Positions 6,099 through 12,351 of a stretch of 21,141 bases of DNA are shown piece by piece. The stretch comes from Pseudomonadota bacterium (GTDB lineage: Bacteria > Pseudomonadota > Alphaproteobacteria > Rhizobiales > Xanthobacteraceae). A program made the translations under genes and the position numbers. The notes under the pieces are model-generated. The model was not told where the DNA came from. It ran no database searches and saw only the letters and a list, made by a program, of their open reading frames with translations. Each line of letters begins with the position of its first letter. Position 1 is the first letter of the stretch. Where the stretch lies: assembly GCA_021779635.1 (NCBI GenBank), contig JAJYAH010000025.1:1-21141 (forward strand), given 5' to 3'.

Positions 6099-6216
6099 CC
6101 TCGCCCCGCTTGCGGGGAGAGGGTCGGGGTGAGGGGACCTCTCCGCAAGTTCGGACTCGCGGATAAGCCCCTCACCCGGCGCTACCCGCCGACCTCTCCC
6201 CGCAAGCGGGGCGAGG
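6099..6216. repeat. Intergenic palindromic repeat (24-bp arms)
   Basis: A 24-bp arm at 6099-6122 is the exact reverse complement of 6193-6216. Each arm is itself a hairpin around CCCCGC-TT-GCGGGG or its complement. Between them GGTGAGGGG (6129-6137) and CCCCTCACC (6168-6176) also pair. This is the form of the REP-like elements frequent between alphaproteobacterial genes; translated, it gives the familiar spurious PHPDPLPASGARE peptide. It lies just after the stop of the first hydrolase gene and may also stop transcription. Confidence 0.8.
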
Positions 6217-6247
6217 TGAAATCGATTCAACTCAAAGCCATCATGCT

Positions 6248-7186
6248 CTAGAGGTGCTGCTTCTGCATGAAAGCGATGATGAGCCGCGCCACCTCGTCGG
6301 TTCCCTCGTCGAAGATGAAGTGACCGGCATCCAGCTGATGGACCTCCGCATCCGCCACATCGCGCCTGAAGGCGTCGCCTCCCGCCGCGATGAACGACGG
6401 ATCGTTCCGTCCCCAGACCACCAATGTCGGCGGCTTATATTCGCGTAGCCACGCCTGCCAGGCAGGATATGACGCGACGTTCGTCCGGTAGTCGTAGAGC
6501 AAAGCCGCCTGAATCTCGCGCTGACCGGGCTGCTGGAGGTGCGCAAACTCATCGGTCCAGGTGTCCGGGTTGTAACGCTCGGGATGTGATGTGCCCAAGG
6601 TGTGCCGCTGCTCGGTTGCCGCCAAGGACACGAAAGCCTCAAAGACTTCGGGATGCTTCGCCGGATCCTCCCAATATTTCCTGATCAATGTCCACTTGGG
6701 GCCGAGACCCTCTTCGTACGCATTGGCGTTCTGAACGATGAGCGCCTGCACCCGGCTCGGACGCGCCGCCATCACGCGAAAGCCGACCGGGCCGCCGTAG
6801 TCGTGAAGGTAGAAGCTTGCCTTGTCGATCTTAAGCCTGTCGAGGAACGCGGTCGTCGTCTTCGCCAGGTTGTCGAATGTGTATGCGTAAGACGACGGCG
6901 GAGGAGCGTCGCTGTGACCGAAGCCCGGAAAGTCCGGCGCGACCAGATGATACCGGGTCGCCAGCAGCGGAATCAGAGGATCGAACTCGCGCGACGACGA
7001 GGGAAAGCCGTGAAGCAGGACGATCGTCGGCGCATCCCTCGGACCGGCCTCGCGATAGAATATCTTCAAACCGTCGACTTCGACACGGTTGTAGGTCGTC
7101 GTCGCGTTGGTCGCCGGCACCGGCTCGGCGTGGGCGACGCCGGCCGTCAATGATGCTGCAGTCACCATTGCCAGGATCCTCCTCAT
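6248..7186 (-). CDS. Exported alpha/beta hydrolase, haloalkane-dehalogenase-like (Asp nucleophile)
   Basis: This 312-residue protein starts at 7186 after AAAGGAG (6 nt spacing). Residues 1-20 (MRRILAMVTAASLTAGVAHA) are a signal peptide cleaved after AHA, so it probably acts in the periplasm. The fold markers are LLHGFPSSS (oxyanion loop, HG at 59-60), HDYGGPVGF with the nucleophile elbow Asp at 129, VVWGRNDPSF with acid Asp262, and DAGHFIFDE with base His289. An Asp nucleophile is typical of haloalkane dehalogenases, epoxide hydrolases and haloacetate dehalogenases rather than esterases. The substrate cannot be assigned. It is a paralogue of the protein at 8817-9704 (shared YTFDNLA, QNANAY, DYGGP), but only this copy is exported. 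It is last in a minus-strand set with an MFS exporter. Confidence 0.85.
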   Translation of the reverse strand: MRRILAMVTAASLTAGVAHAEPVPATNATTTYNRVEVDGLKIFYREAGPRDAPTIVLLHGFPSSSREFDPLIPLLATRYHLVAPDFPGFGHSDAPPPSSYAYTFDNLAKTTTAFLDRLKIDKASFYLHDYGGPVGFRVMAARPSRVQALIVQNANAYEEGLGPKWTLIRKYWEDPAKHPEVFEAFVSLAATEQRHTLGTSHPERYNPDTWTDEFAHLQQPGQREIQAALLYDYRTNVASYPAWQAWLREYKPPTLVVWGRNDPSFIAAGGDAFRRDVADAEVHQLDAGHFIFDEGTDEVARLIIAFMQKQHL

Positions 7187-7198
7187 GTTGATCTCCTT

Positions 7199-7324
7199 TC
7201 AGATTTTTACGTGATTGCTTTTCAACGACCCGCCGATAGGCCGATCGCCACAGGCCCTGACCAGCGCCTCTCCTGTTTCCTGTGAATTGCCAGGGACGAT
7301 GGCGATTTTTCTTGTGTTGTTCAT
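7199..7324 (-). pseudogene. Remnant of a short-chain dehydrogenase/reductase (N-terminal piece)
   Basis: The 41-codon frame begins at 7324 after GGAGG and reads MNNTRKIAIVPGNSQETGEA followed by LVRACGDR. It parallels the N terminus of SDR enzymes (..RKxAIVTGASxGIGEALVxxYRDR), but the cofactor motif TGxxxGIG is broken (PGNSQETG) and the frame stops after about 40 residues instead of about 250. It lies between the MFS gene and the first hydrolase gene. Its start signals remain good, so the short peptide may still be made. It could instead be an unrelated small protein. Confidence 0.45.
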
Positions 7325-7359
7325 GACGAGCCTCCGGGTCGTATTTAAGGACTTGAGGA

Positions 7360-7387
7360 ATCGGCCGGCCCTTGGAGGCCGGCCGAT
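7360..7387 (-). terminator. Strong hairpin between the MFS gene and the SDR remnant
   Basis: ATCGGCCGGCC (7360-7370) and GGCCGGCCGAT (7377-7387) form an 11-bp perfect GC-rich stem with a 6-nt loop, beginning 8 nt after the MFS stop codon. No U-run follows on the minus strand, so it may attenuate transcription or protect the mRNA end rather than terminate fully. Confidence 0.5.
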
Positions 7388-7395
7388 CCTTCTCG

Positions 7396-8574
7396 TCACG
7401 CGGCCATCGGCAGCGGCTTGGCCCGCGCGGCAGCAGCAGCGATGCGCATCGTCGCGAGCTCGGCTACCAGGAAGGCCAGCGCCGCCAGCCCTGCTCCGAC
7501 CAGGCCCAGATTATGCGCTCCGACCACCTGGATTCCGGCAGCGCCGACGATGCCGGCCGCGGAAATGCCGAAGAACGATCCGGCCGTGTTGAGACCGAGC
7601 AGCACCGGGGCGATCGACGGTGCAAGAGAGACCAGGCGGTGCTGCTGGGGGACCAGCAGGCCCCATCCGGACGCGCCCCAGATCAGGATCGCCGGCACGG
7701 CGGTCCAGAGATGCGCGCCTGTCCACGGCATCGTCGCGCTATCTGTCGCGAGCACCGTCAGCATCGCGAGAATCACCTTCCGCGAACCGATCCGGTCGAT
7801 GAGTCTTCCGGAGGCGAGGTTCGCAAATGTGCCGGCGGCGCCCCAAAGGACGAGCAGTGCGCCGAGCACGACGGCGTTGCCGCCGATCGCGCGGTCGAAG
7901 GCCACCGCGAAGTATGTGTAAACCGTGAAGATGCCGGTCAGACCGAGGAAGGTCGTTGCGAGCGTCAGCCCGACGCGGGCGTCTGTCAACGGTGCGAGGC
8001 GCTTGGCGAGGGAAACCGCAGGCGGCAAAGGCACCTCGGCGAGGAACGCCAACACGCCAAGGCCAGCCACGGTGCCGAGGCCGGCGACGAACGCCATGGT
8101 CCAGCGCCAATCGCCGAGACCGCCGATGACGGCGCCGGCCGGCGAGCCGAGCGCGGTGGACAGCGTCAGGCCCGCGACGACCACCGACAGCGCGAAGCCG
8201 CGCCGTTCGGCGGGTACGAGCATCGCCGCCGATCCCGTCGCCGTCGGCGAGAACATCGCGGCACCGAGACCCGCGAACGCTCGCGTCAGCAGGGCGACGC
8301 CAAAGGTCGGGGCTACCGCAGTCGCGAGGTTCGAGACCACGAATATCGCGGTGCCGGCGAGCAGCATGTTTTTTCGCGGCACCCAAGCTGCGACCGCGGC
8401 AATGACCGGCGCGAGGAGCGCGAGGGTCACCGAATAGATGGTGGTCATTTGTCCCGCTGCGGCGATGCTGACATCGAAAGCGCGGGAGATCTCGGGCAAC
8501 ACGCCGGCAACGACGTAGCTGTCGGTACCGAGCGCGAACATGCCGATGGCAAGTACCAAAAGACGGCGATCCAT
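7396..8574 (-). CDS. MFS transporter, DHA1-type drug/metabolite exporter
   Basis: The 392-residue protein starts at 8574 (MDRRLLVLAIGMFALGTDSY) after AAGGAG with an 8-nt spacer. An upstream in-frame ATG at 8799 would add a polar Arg-rich tail and is rejected. About 12 hydrophobic segments are present. The first helix motif FALGTDSYVVAGVLPEIS is typical of AraJ/YdhP-like 12-TM exporters. A loop WVPRKNMLL after TM2 corresponds to the motif-A position, and ASGRLIDRIGSRKVI is its repeat in the second half. Such proteins export sugars, purines or drugs by proton antiport; the substrate is unknown. Lying between two hydrolases under a LysR regulator, it may export their substrate or product. Confidence 0.85.
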   Translation of the reverse strand: MDRRLLVLAIGMFALGTDSYVVAGVLPEISRAFDVSIAAAGQMTTIYSVTLALLAPVIAAVAAWVPRKNMLLAGTAIFVVSNLATAVAPTFGVALLTRAFAGLGAAMFSPTATGSAAMLVPAERRGFALSVVVAGLTLSTALGSPAGAVIGGLGDWRWTMAFVAGLGTVAGLGVLAFLAEVPLPPAVSLAKRLAPLTDARVGLTLATTFLGLTGIFTVYTYFAVAFDRAIGGNAVVLGALLVLWGAAGTFANLASGRLIDRIGSRKVILAMLTVLATDSATMPWTGAHLWTAVPAILIWGASGWGLLVPQQHRLVSLAPSIAPVLLGLNTAGSFFGISAAGIVGAAGIQVVGAHNLGLVGAGLAALAFLVAELATMRIAAAAARAKPLPMAA

Positions 8575-8816
8575 GATTGTTCTCCTTGATGTTCGACGGT
8601 TCACGCGCGACCCGCGAGGAAGATCGCTTCGGCTACCGCCGGTTCGAAAGCGCCGCTCGTCCGTGCGAGCACGGCCTTCTTGTTCTTCGGAAGTCCGAAA
8701 TAACCGATCTTGGGACCGAGCCCCCGTACACCGCTGGTTCGGGCCGCGCTTGCGATCAGGGTGATTGGTTGGCGGCGGTCCCTGCAGCTTCGCGAGCACC
8801 GCCAGCCGTTCGGTGG
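8575..8816 (-). other. Gap between the second hydrolase and the MFS gene; possible decayed coding sequence
   Basis: No complete gene is seen in these 242 bp. Minus-strand codons stay open from the hydrolase stop (TAA, 8819-8817) to a TGA at 8603-8601 in the same frame. The last part reads like protein (IGYFGLPKNKKAVLARTSG, then AFEPAVAEAIFLAGRA), but it has no good start codon and I do not recognise it. It could be the tail of a deleted gene. Confidence 0.3.
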
Positions 8817-9704
8817 TTACGCTGCGGTCTTCTCCGCCTGAATCTCGCCGCCGAAGGCCGCCTTGATCTCGGCTGCGACCCGCGGGCCGTTCTCGTCGAG
8901 CACGAAGTGTCCGCTATCGAGCCAGACCAGCTTCGCGTCGGGCAGATCATTCAGGTAGGCGCGTGCTCCGGGCGGGATGAAGAACGGGTCGTGCTTGCCC
9001 CAGACGATGAGCGTCTTCGGCTGATGCGCCCGGAAGGCCGCCTGCCACTCTGGATAGAGCGCGATGTTTGTCTTGTAGTTCTCGAGCAGGTCGACCTGGT
9101 AGTCCTGGGTGCCGGGGCGATCGAGAAACGCCTGATCGAGGATCCAGTTGTCAGGGTTGATCGCTTCGGGATCCTTGGCGCCGACCAGCCAATGGAATTT
9201 GGTGCCTTCGATGCTGACGAACTCGCGCGCCGCCTTCTCGGTCTCGGGCGTGCGATTCTCCCACAGCGGCAACAGGGCCTTCTTCGGCGCCTCACCCACG
9301 CCTTCCATGTACGCATTGGCGTTCTGGATGATGAAGCCCTTCACGCGGTCGGTGCGCTGCACGAACAGACGGAAGCCGATCGGGCCGCCATAGTCCTGCA
9401 TGTACATGATGTACGATTTCAAACCGAGCACATCGACCACTCCGGAGACATGGGCGGCCAGGTTGTCGAACGTGTAGGCGAATTCCTTGTTCGAAGGGGC
9501 GTCCGAGTGCCCGAAACCGACATAGTCTGGAGCGACCAGGTGGAAGCGATCAGCCAGCGCCGGCATCAGGTCGCGGAACATCTGGCTGCTGGTCGGCAGT
9601 CCGTGCAGCAGCAGGATCGTCTCTGCTGCAGGGTCTCCGGCCTCCCGGTAAAAGATTTTCCGGCCGTTCACGATGGCGGTCCGATGGTGGGTTTGCGTGG
9701 TCAT
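8817..9704 (-). CDS. Cytoplasmic alpha/beta hydrolase, haloalkane-dehalogenase-like (Asp nucleophile)
   Basis: This 295-residue protein starts at 9704 (MTTQTHHRTAIVNGRKIFYR) after GAGGAG. A further upstream ATG at 9767 would overlap the regulatory region and lacks such a site. There is no signal peptide. Motifs: LLHGLPTSS (HG at 34-35), MQDYGGPIGF with nucleophile Asp104, IVWGKHDPFF with acid Asp239, and DSGHFVLDE with base His266. The residue before the nucleophile is Gln rather than the His seen in classical haloalkane dehalogenases, so dehalogenation is uncertain; epoxide or ester hydrolysis is possible. It is related to the exported hydrolase at 6248-7186, and is divergent from the LysR gene. 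Confidence 0.85.
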   Translation of the reverse strand: MTTQTHHRTAIVNGRKIFYREAGDPAAETILLLHGLPTSSQMFRDLMPALADRFHLVAPDYVGFGHSDAPSNKEFAYTFDNLAAHVSGVVDVLGLKSYIMYMQDYGGPIGFRLFVQRTDRVKGFIIQNANAYMEGVGEAPKKALLPLWENRTPETEKAAREFVSIEGTKFHWLVGAKDPEAINPDNWILDQAFLDRPGTQDYQVDLLENYKTNIALYPEWQAAFRAHQPKTLIVWGKHDPFFIPPGARAYLNDLPDAKLVWLDSGHFVLDENGPRVAAEIKAAFGGEIQAEKTAA

Positions 9705-9813
9705 CTGGGCTCTCCTCGGGGCTTGGATCATCCGCCGGGCGGGCAGTGCGCGCGCCGTCGTATCCATGACCCATGTTTTTGAGCTTTCCAGAACGACCCG
9801 GTAGCCGATAAGA

Positions 9814-9832
9814 TCGGGAGGAATCCTCTCGA
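9814..9832. promoter_or_regulatory. Imperfect palindrome in the LysR/hydrolase divergent region (candidate operator)
   Basis: TCGGGAGGAATCCTCTCGA is a 19-bp dyad with one mismatched pair and a central A (9823). It lies in the 144-bp gap between the divergent starts at 9704 and 9849, with its centre 26 bp before the LysR start. LysR regulators commonly bind such dyads and control both themselves and the divergent gene. Binding is inferred. Confidence 0.4.
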
Positions 9833-9848
9833 AACCTGGAAGGCCCTT

Positions 9849-10772
9849 TTGGACCGCCTCGATGCCATGTCAGTCCTGTTGGCGGCGGTGGAAAGCGGAA
9901 GCCTCTCTAAAGCCAGCAGAAATCTCCGCCTGCCCTTAGCCACGGTCAGTCGGAAGGTCTCCGAACTGGAGGCCCACCTGAACGCCACGCTGCTGGTTCG
10001 TTCGGCAAAAGGGCTGGAATTGACCCCGGCCGGACGGTCCTACGTGGCGTCCGCAAAGTCGATCCTGGAGCAGCTGAACGAGGCGGAGCGCGCTGCATCG
10101 GGCGAATATACGGAGCCGAAGGGCGACCTCGTCGTCACCGCGCCGATCATGTTCGGGCGGCTCAACGTCCTTCCGGTCGTGACCAGCTTTCTGGAAGCCT
10201 ATCCGGACGTCTCGGTCGGCTTGGTCATGACCGACCGCGTCACGCATTTTCTGGAGGACCAGGTCGACGTCGCGCTGCGCATCGGTCCCCTGCCCGACAG
10301 CAGTCTGATCGCGAGCCGCCTCGGGACGGTCCGGCATGTCGTATGCGCGAGTCCCAACTATCTCGCGACGAACGGGGCGCCGTCGACGCCCGACGACCTC
10401 GCGCGACACCGCGTGATATCGTTCCAGAGCGTATCGGCCCTCAGTTCATGGGTCTTCGAATCCGCAGGATCGGAGATCACCGCGTCGTTTCGTTCGCGGC
10501 TCAGCCTGAATACGATCGACGCGGCCATCGATGCAGCCCTCTCCGGAGCCGGCCTCGTCCGCGCGGTGTCCTACCAGATCGCCGATCACGTTCGGGCAGG
10601 ACGACTGGCCTTGGTCCTCGAATCCTTCGAGCCGAAACCTCGTCCAGTTCATCTCGTCTACGACGCGCAGAACCGGCTGCCGCTGAAGTTGCGGGCTTTC
10701 GTCGATTTCGTCGTGCCGCGCATGCGTCAACGACTCGTCGACGTCGCGCTGGACTCGGCGGCAAGCCGGTGA
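9849..10772 (+). CDS. LysR-type transcriptional regulator
   Basis: The 307-residue protein begins at a TTG (9849), with GGAAGG ending 5 nt before it. The start gives the expected MDRLDAMSVLLAAVESGSLS opening, and no ATG gives a better N terminus. The winged HTH spans about residues 1-60 (AVESGSLSKASRNLRLPLATVSR, ELEAHLNATLLVRSAKGLELTPAG). A linker helix follows, then a substrate-binding domain from about 90 to 290 (GDLVVTAPIMFG ... DVALRIGPLPDS ... ALSGAGLVRA). The GxLVVTAPxxFGR and DVALRIGxLxDSSL patterns are those of the large subgroup that controls adjacent oxidoreductase or hydrolase genes. Divergence from the hydrolase-MFS set suggests it regulates them. The ligand is unknown. Confidence 0.9.
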   Translation: MDRLDAMSVLLAAVESGSLSKASRNLRLPLATVSRKVSELEAHLNATLLVRSAKGLELTPAGRSYVASAKSILEQLNEAERAASGEYTEPKGDLVVTAPIMFGRLNVLPVVTSFLEAYPDVSVGLVMTDRVTHFLEDQVDVALRIGPLPDSSLIASRLGTVRHVVCASPNYLATNGAPSTPDDLARHRVISFQSVSALSSWVFESAGSEITASFRSRLSLNTIDAAIDAALSGAGLVRAVSYQIADHVRAGRLALVLESFEPKPRPVHLVYDAQNRLPLKLRAFVDFVVPRMRQRLVDVALDSAASR

Positions 10773-10809
10773 CGCGCCTTGAACGGCTGGGCTTGCGACC
10801 GGGAGAGGA

Positions 10810-10956
10810 CCAAGGACGCATGGCGGCGGCGCCCCCGGCATCGTTGATGAGGACATTCAGACGAGCAAAGGCGGTCACCGCCACGGAAAATATCCGTTCG
10901 ACGTCGTCCGCCTTGGCGACGTTGCCCTGGGCGACGACTGCCTTGCTTCCTGCGTA
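10810..10956 (-). pseudogene. Internal fragment of a short-chain dehydrogenase/reductase
   Basis: Reading minus from 10956 gives YAGSKAVVAQGNVAKADDVE, then RIFSVAVTAFARLNVLINDAGGAAAMRPW. This matches the middle of SDR enzymes (NYAxSK...GDVxxxxDVxRLFxxxxxxFGRLDVLVNNAG). The segment between YAGSK and AVVAQGNV is shorter than usual, the NNAG motif is NDAG, a stop lies just before the first Tyr, and neither the N terminus with its cofactor motif nor the catalytic YxxxK region is present. It is a degraded gene. Except for this fragment I see nothing supportable in 10773-11109. Confidence 0.65.
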
Positions 10957-11109
10957 GTCTCACCGTTCCGATGCTCCTTGGCGACTTGGCTCCTCTCATC
11001 GTGGGGAAAACGGAAGCTGGTGATGGTTACCGATACGTTTCCGGCACCCAACGGATTTTCGTGTCACCGTTCGTCCGGTCCTTAAGATTTTGGCTTTAGA
11101 AGCGGCAGC

Positions 11110-11373
11110 ATGGAAGAGCGCCGTGCAAAACCTCGACAACGTGTTTTGAAAGCCGGAACGATCGAGTTCCAAGGCAGCAGCGTCGATTGCACAATTCGCA
11201 ATATGTCCCCGATCGGGGCAGCGCTCGACGTCGCGAGCCCCGTAGGGATTCCGCATGAAATCACGCTGAACATCGTGAGCCGCCACGAACGTCAGAATTG
11301 CCGTATCGTCTGGCGCAAGGAAAAGCGGATTGGCGTGGCCTTCGCCCCTGATGACCGGCGGGAAAATTCATGA
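11110..11373 (+). CDS. PilZ domain protein (putative c-di-GMP binding)
   Basis: This 87-residue protein consists of a single PilZ domain. The N-terminal basic motif is RRAKPRQRVLKAG (residues 4-16), corresponding to RxxxR. The second motif, NMSPIGAAL, fits [D/N]xSxxG (N31, S33, G36). These are the two elements that bind cyclic di-GMP. The C-terminal barrel strands include CRIVWRKEKRIGVAF, typical of alphaproteobacterial single-domain PilZ proteins. The stop overlaps the start of the next gene (ATGA), implying coupled translation. No strong ribosome binding site is visible. It lies near the right end of the putative island. Confidence 0.85.
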   Translation: MEERRAKPRQRVLKAGTIEFQGSSVDCTIRNMSPIGAALDVASPVGIPHEITLNIVSRHERQNCRIVWRKEKRIGVAFAPDDRRENS

Positions 11374-11621
11374 CCGACCGAATTAAAATCATGTGTTCCA
11401 AGTGCAAAAAGCCATTCAGCGAGAGAGCGCGGCTGCTCCGTGACGGCCATCAGATGCAATGCCCGCATTGCATGAAGCTGATCACCTTCGATAGCAGTTC
11501 GGAAGACACAAATATCAGCCGTCCGCTGAGAGCGGCGCGGGATTTTCGGATTGCGGCGGAGACGGCAATCGTTCTCGCTCGTATGGCGGCTCAAGCGCCG
11601 AAACGTGATTCCCAATTTTAG
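11370..11621 (+). CDS. Small zinc-ribbon protein coupled to the PilZ gene
   Basis: This 83-residue protein starts at the ATG at 11370, overlapping the PilZ stop by 4 bp (ATGA). Residues 9-34 form a treble-clef or zinc-ribbon pattern, CSKC-x18-CPHC (C9, C12, C31, C34), as in MJ0042-like zinc-ribbon domains; the four cysteines should bind one zinc. The remaining half is helical (AARDFRIAAETAIVLARMAA) and could be an interaction helix. No enzymatic motif is seen. Tight coupling suggests it works with the PilZ protein, perhaps as an adaptor or nucleic-acid-binding partner; this is inference. Confidence 0.75.
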   Translation: MTDRIKIMCSKCKKPFSERARLLRDGHQMQCPHCMKLITFDSSSEDTNISRPLRAARDFRIAAETAIVLARMAAQAPKRDSQF

Positions 11622-11677
11622 GCAAAGCTGACACCCAGTTCATTGGGGACGCCGCAAGCCAGCAAGGGATTGGCGAA

Positions 11678-11713
11678 GAGAGGTCCGAGGCTCGATCCCT
11701 TGTGCATTCACCA
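11678..11713 (+). other. Putative attR: degenerate copy of the tRNA-Val 3' end
   Basis: The 36 bases match tRNA-Val positions 4280-4315 with four differences (opposite 4289, 4293, 4308 and 4310). The copy includes the T-arm loop and the terminal CACCA. Nothing upstream resembles the 5' half of a tRNA, so it is a fragment, not a second gene. The 56 bp between it and the zinc-ribbon gene hold nothing else I can name. Confidence 0.65.
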
Positions 11714-11720
11714 ATTCAGA

Positions 11721-12245
11721 TCAGCCCAGGCCCGCATCCTTCAGCCGTCGGGAAAACCAGCGCGATAGGGCCGGGTCGATGGCACCGCCGACATACACCT
11801 CCGACGCCGCGACGTTGTTTTCCGCAAGCGTCACCAGCACGCCGATCTGGTAGGCGAACCACAGATGCGGATCGGTCAGGCCGCGCAGCTTCTGCTGGTC
11901 GTGTTCCAGCGGCAGATGGCTGGTCGCCTTCCTGACTTCGATCGCGAGCAGGTTCTCCGGAATGGCGCGGTGGTGCACGACAATGTCGGGAAAAATCGAT
12001 TTACCGCTGCCGTCGTCGGTCGAGACAATGGTTGCCCTCGGAAGCCGCAGCGTCCGCTCTCCCAGGCGATTGTAATCGCAGTCGACGTCCCATCCGCCAA
12101 ATTGCTTTTCGACATGCACCGCCAGCCGATGGTTGAAGGTACGCTCGCCGAGATCCTTTTCGAACAGCTGGCTCTCGCGCGCATAGAAATCCCCGAGCGC
12201 GCTGACGACCTTGTCCAGCTCGGCCTGCATTTTTTCGGGCTGCAT
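11721..12245 (-). CDS. Hypothetical protein with PD-(D/E)XK nuclease-like motif
   Basis: This 174-residue protein starts at 12245. The N terminus is helical and contains ERTFNHRLAVHVEKQF (34-49), followed by WDVDCDYNR. Then FPDIVVHHR (P86, D87) and NLLAIEVRKA (E103, R105, K106) are spaced like the PD...(D/E)xK active site of restriction-type nucleases. The usual Lys at the third motif position is Arg105 with Lys106 next, so activity is uncertain. As I recall, widely distributed hypothetical proteins share the VDxEYNR ... FPDIIVH ... LLxIEVKK layout. It begins 8 bp outside the putative att copy, so it probably belongs to the pre-existing chromosome. No methylase partner is nearby. Confidence 0.7.
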   Translation of the reverse strand: MQPEKMQAELDKVVSALGDFYARESQLFEKDLGERTFNHRLAVHVEKQFGGWDVDCDYNRLGERTLRLPRATIVSTDDGSGKSIFPDIVVHHRAIPENLLAIEVRKATSHLPLEHDQQKLRGLTDPHLWFAYQIGVLVTLAENNVAASEVYVGGAIDPALSRWFSRRLKDAGLG

Positions 12246-12351
12246 GGCGCCTCCGTCACAAGCATCCTAAACCGTGACCGGAAAGGCAACGAGCTTTTTT
12301 CCAACCGTCCGAAGCACGGCGTCGCTTCCGCTCGCCTATGGTCACTCGCCC

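Noticed and set aside
5949..6230. 93-codon minus-strand frame containing PHPDPLPASGARE
   Set aside because: This is the usual translation of the intergenic palindromic repeat, not a gene.
7372..8589. 405-codon plus-strand frame
   Set aside because: It mirrors the MFS transporter gene; extremely Arg/Glu/Gly-rich and without domains.
8577..9782. 401-codon plus-strand frame
   Set aside because: It lies antisense to the second hydrolase, which has an intact catalytic triad.
4316..11677. Search for an integrase or transposase in the island
   Set aside because: No frame shows the R...HxxR...Y pattern of tyrosine recombinases or a DDE transposase core, so no mobile-element gene is called.
11678..11713. 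A second tRNA gene
   Set aside because: Only the T-arm and acceptor 3' strand are present; no 5' half can pair with it, so it is a fragment.
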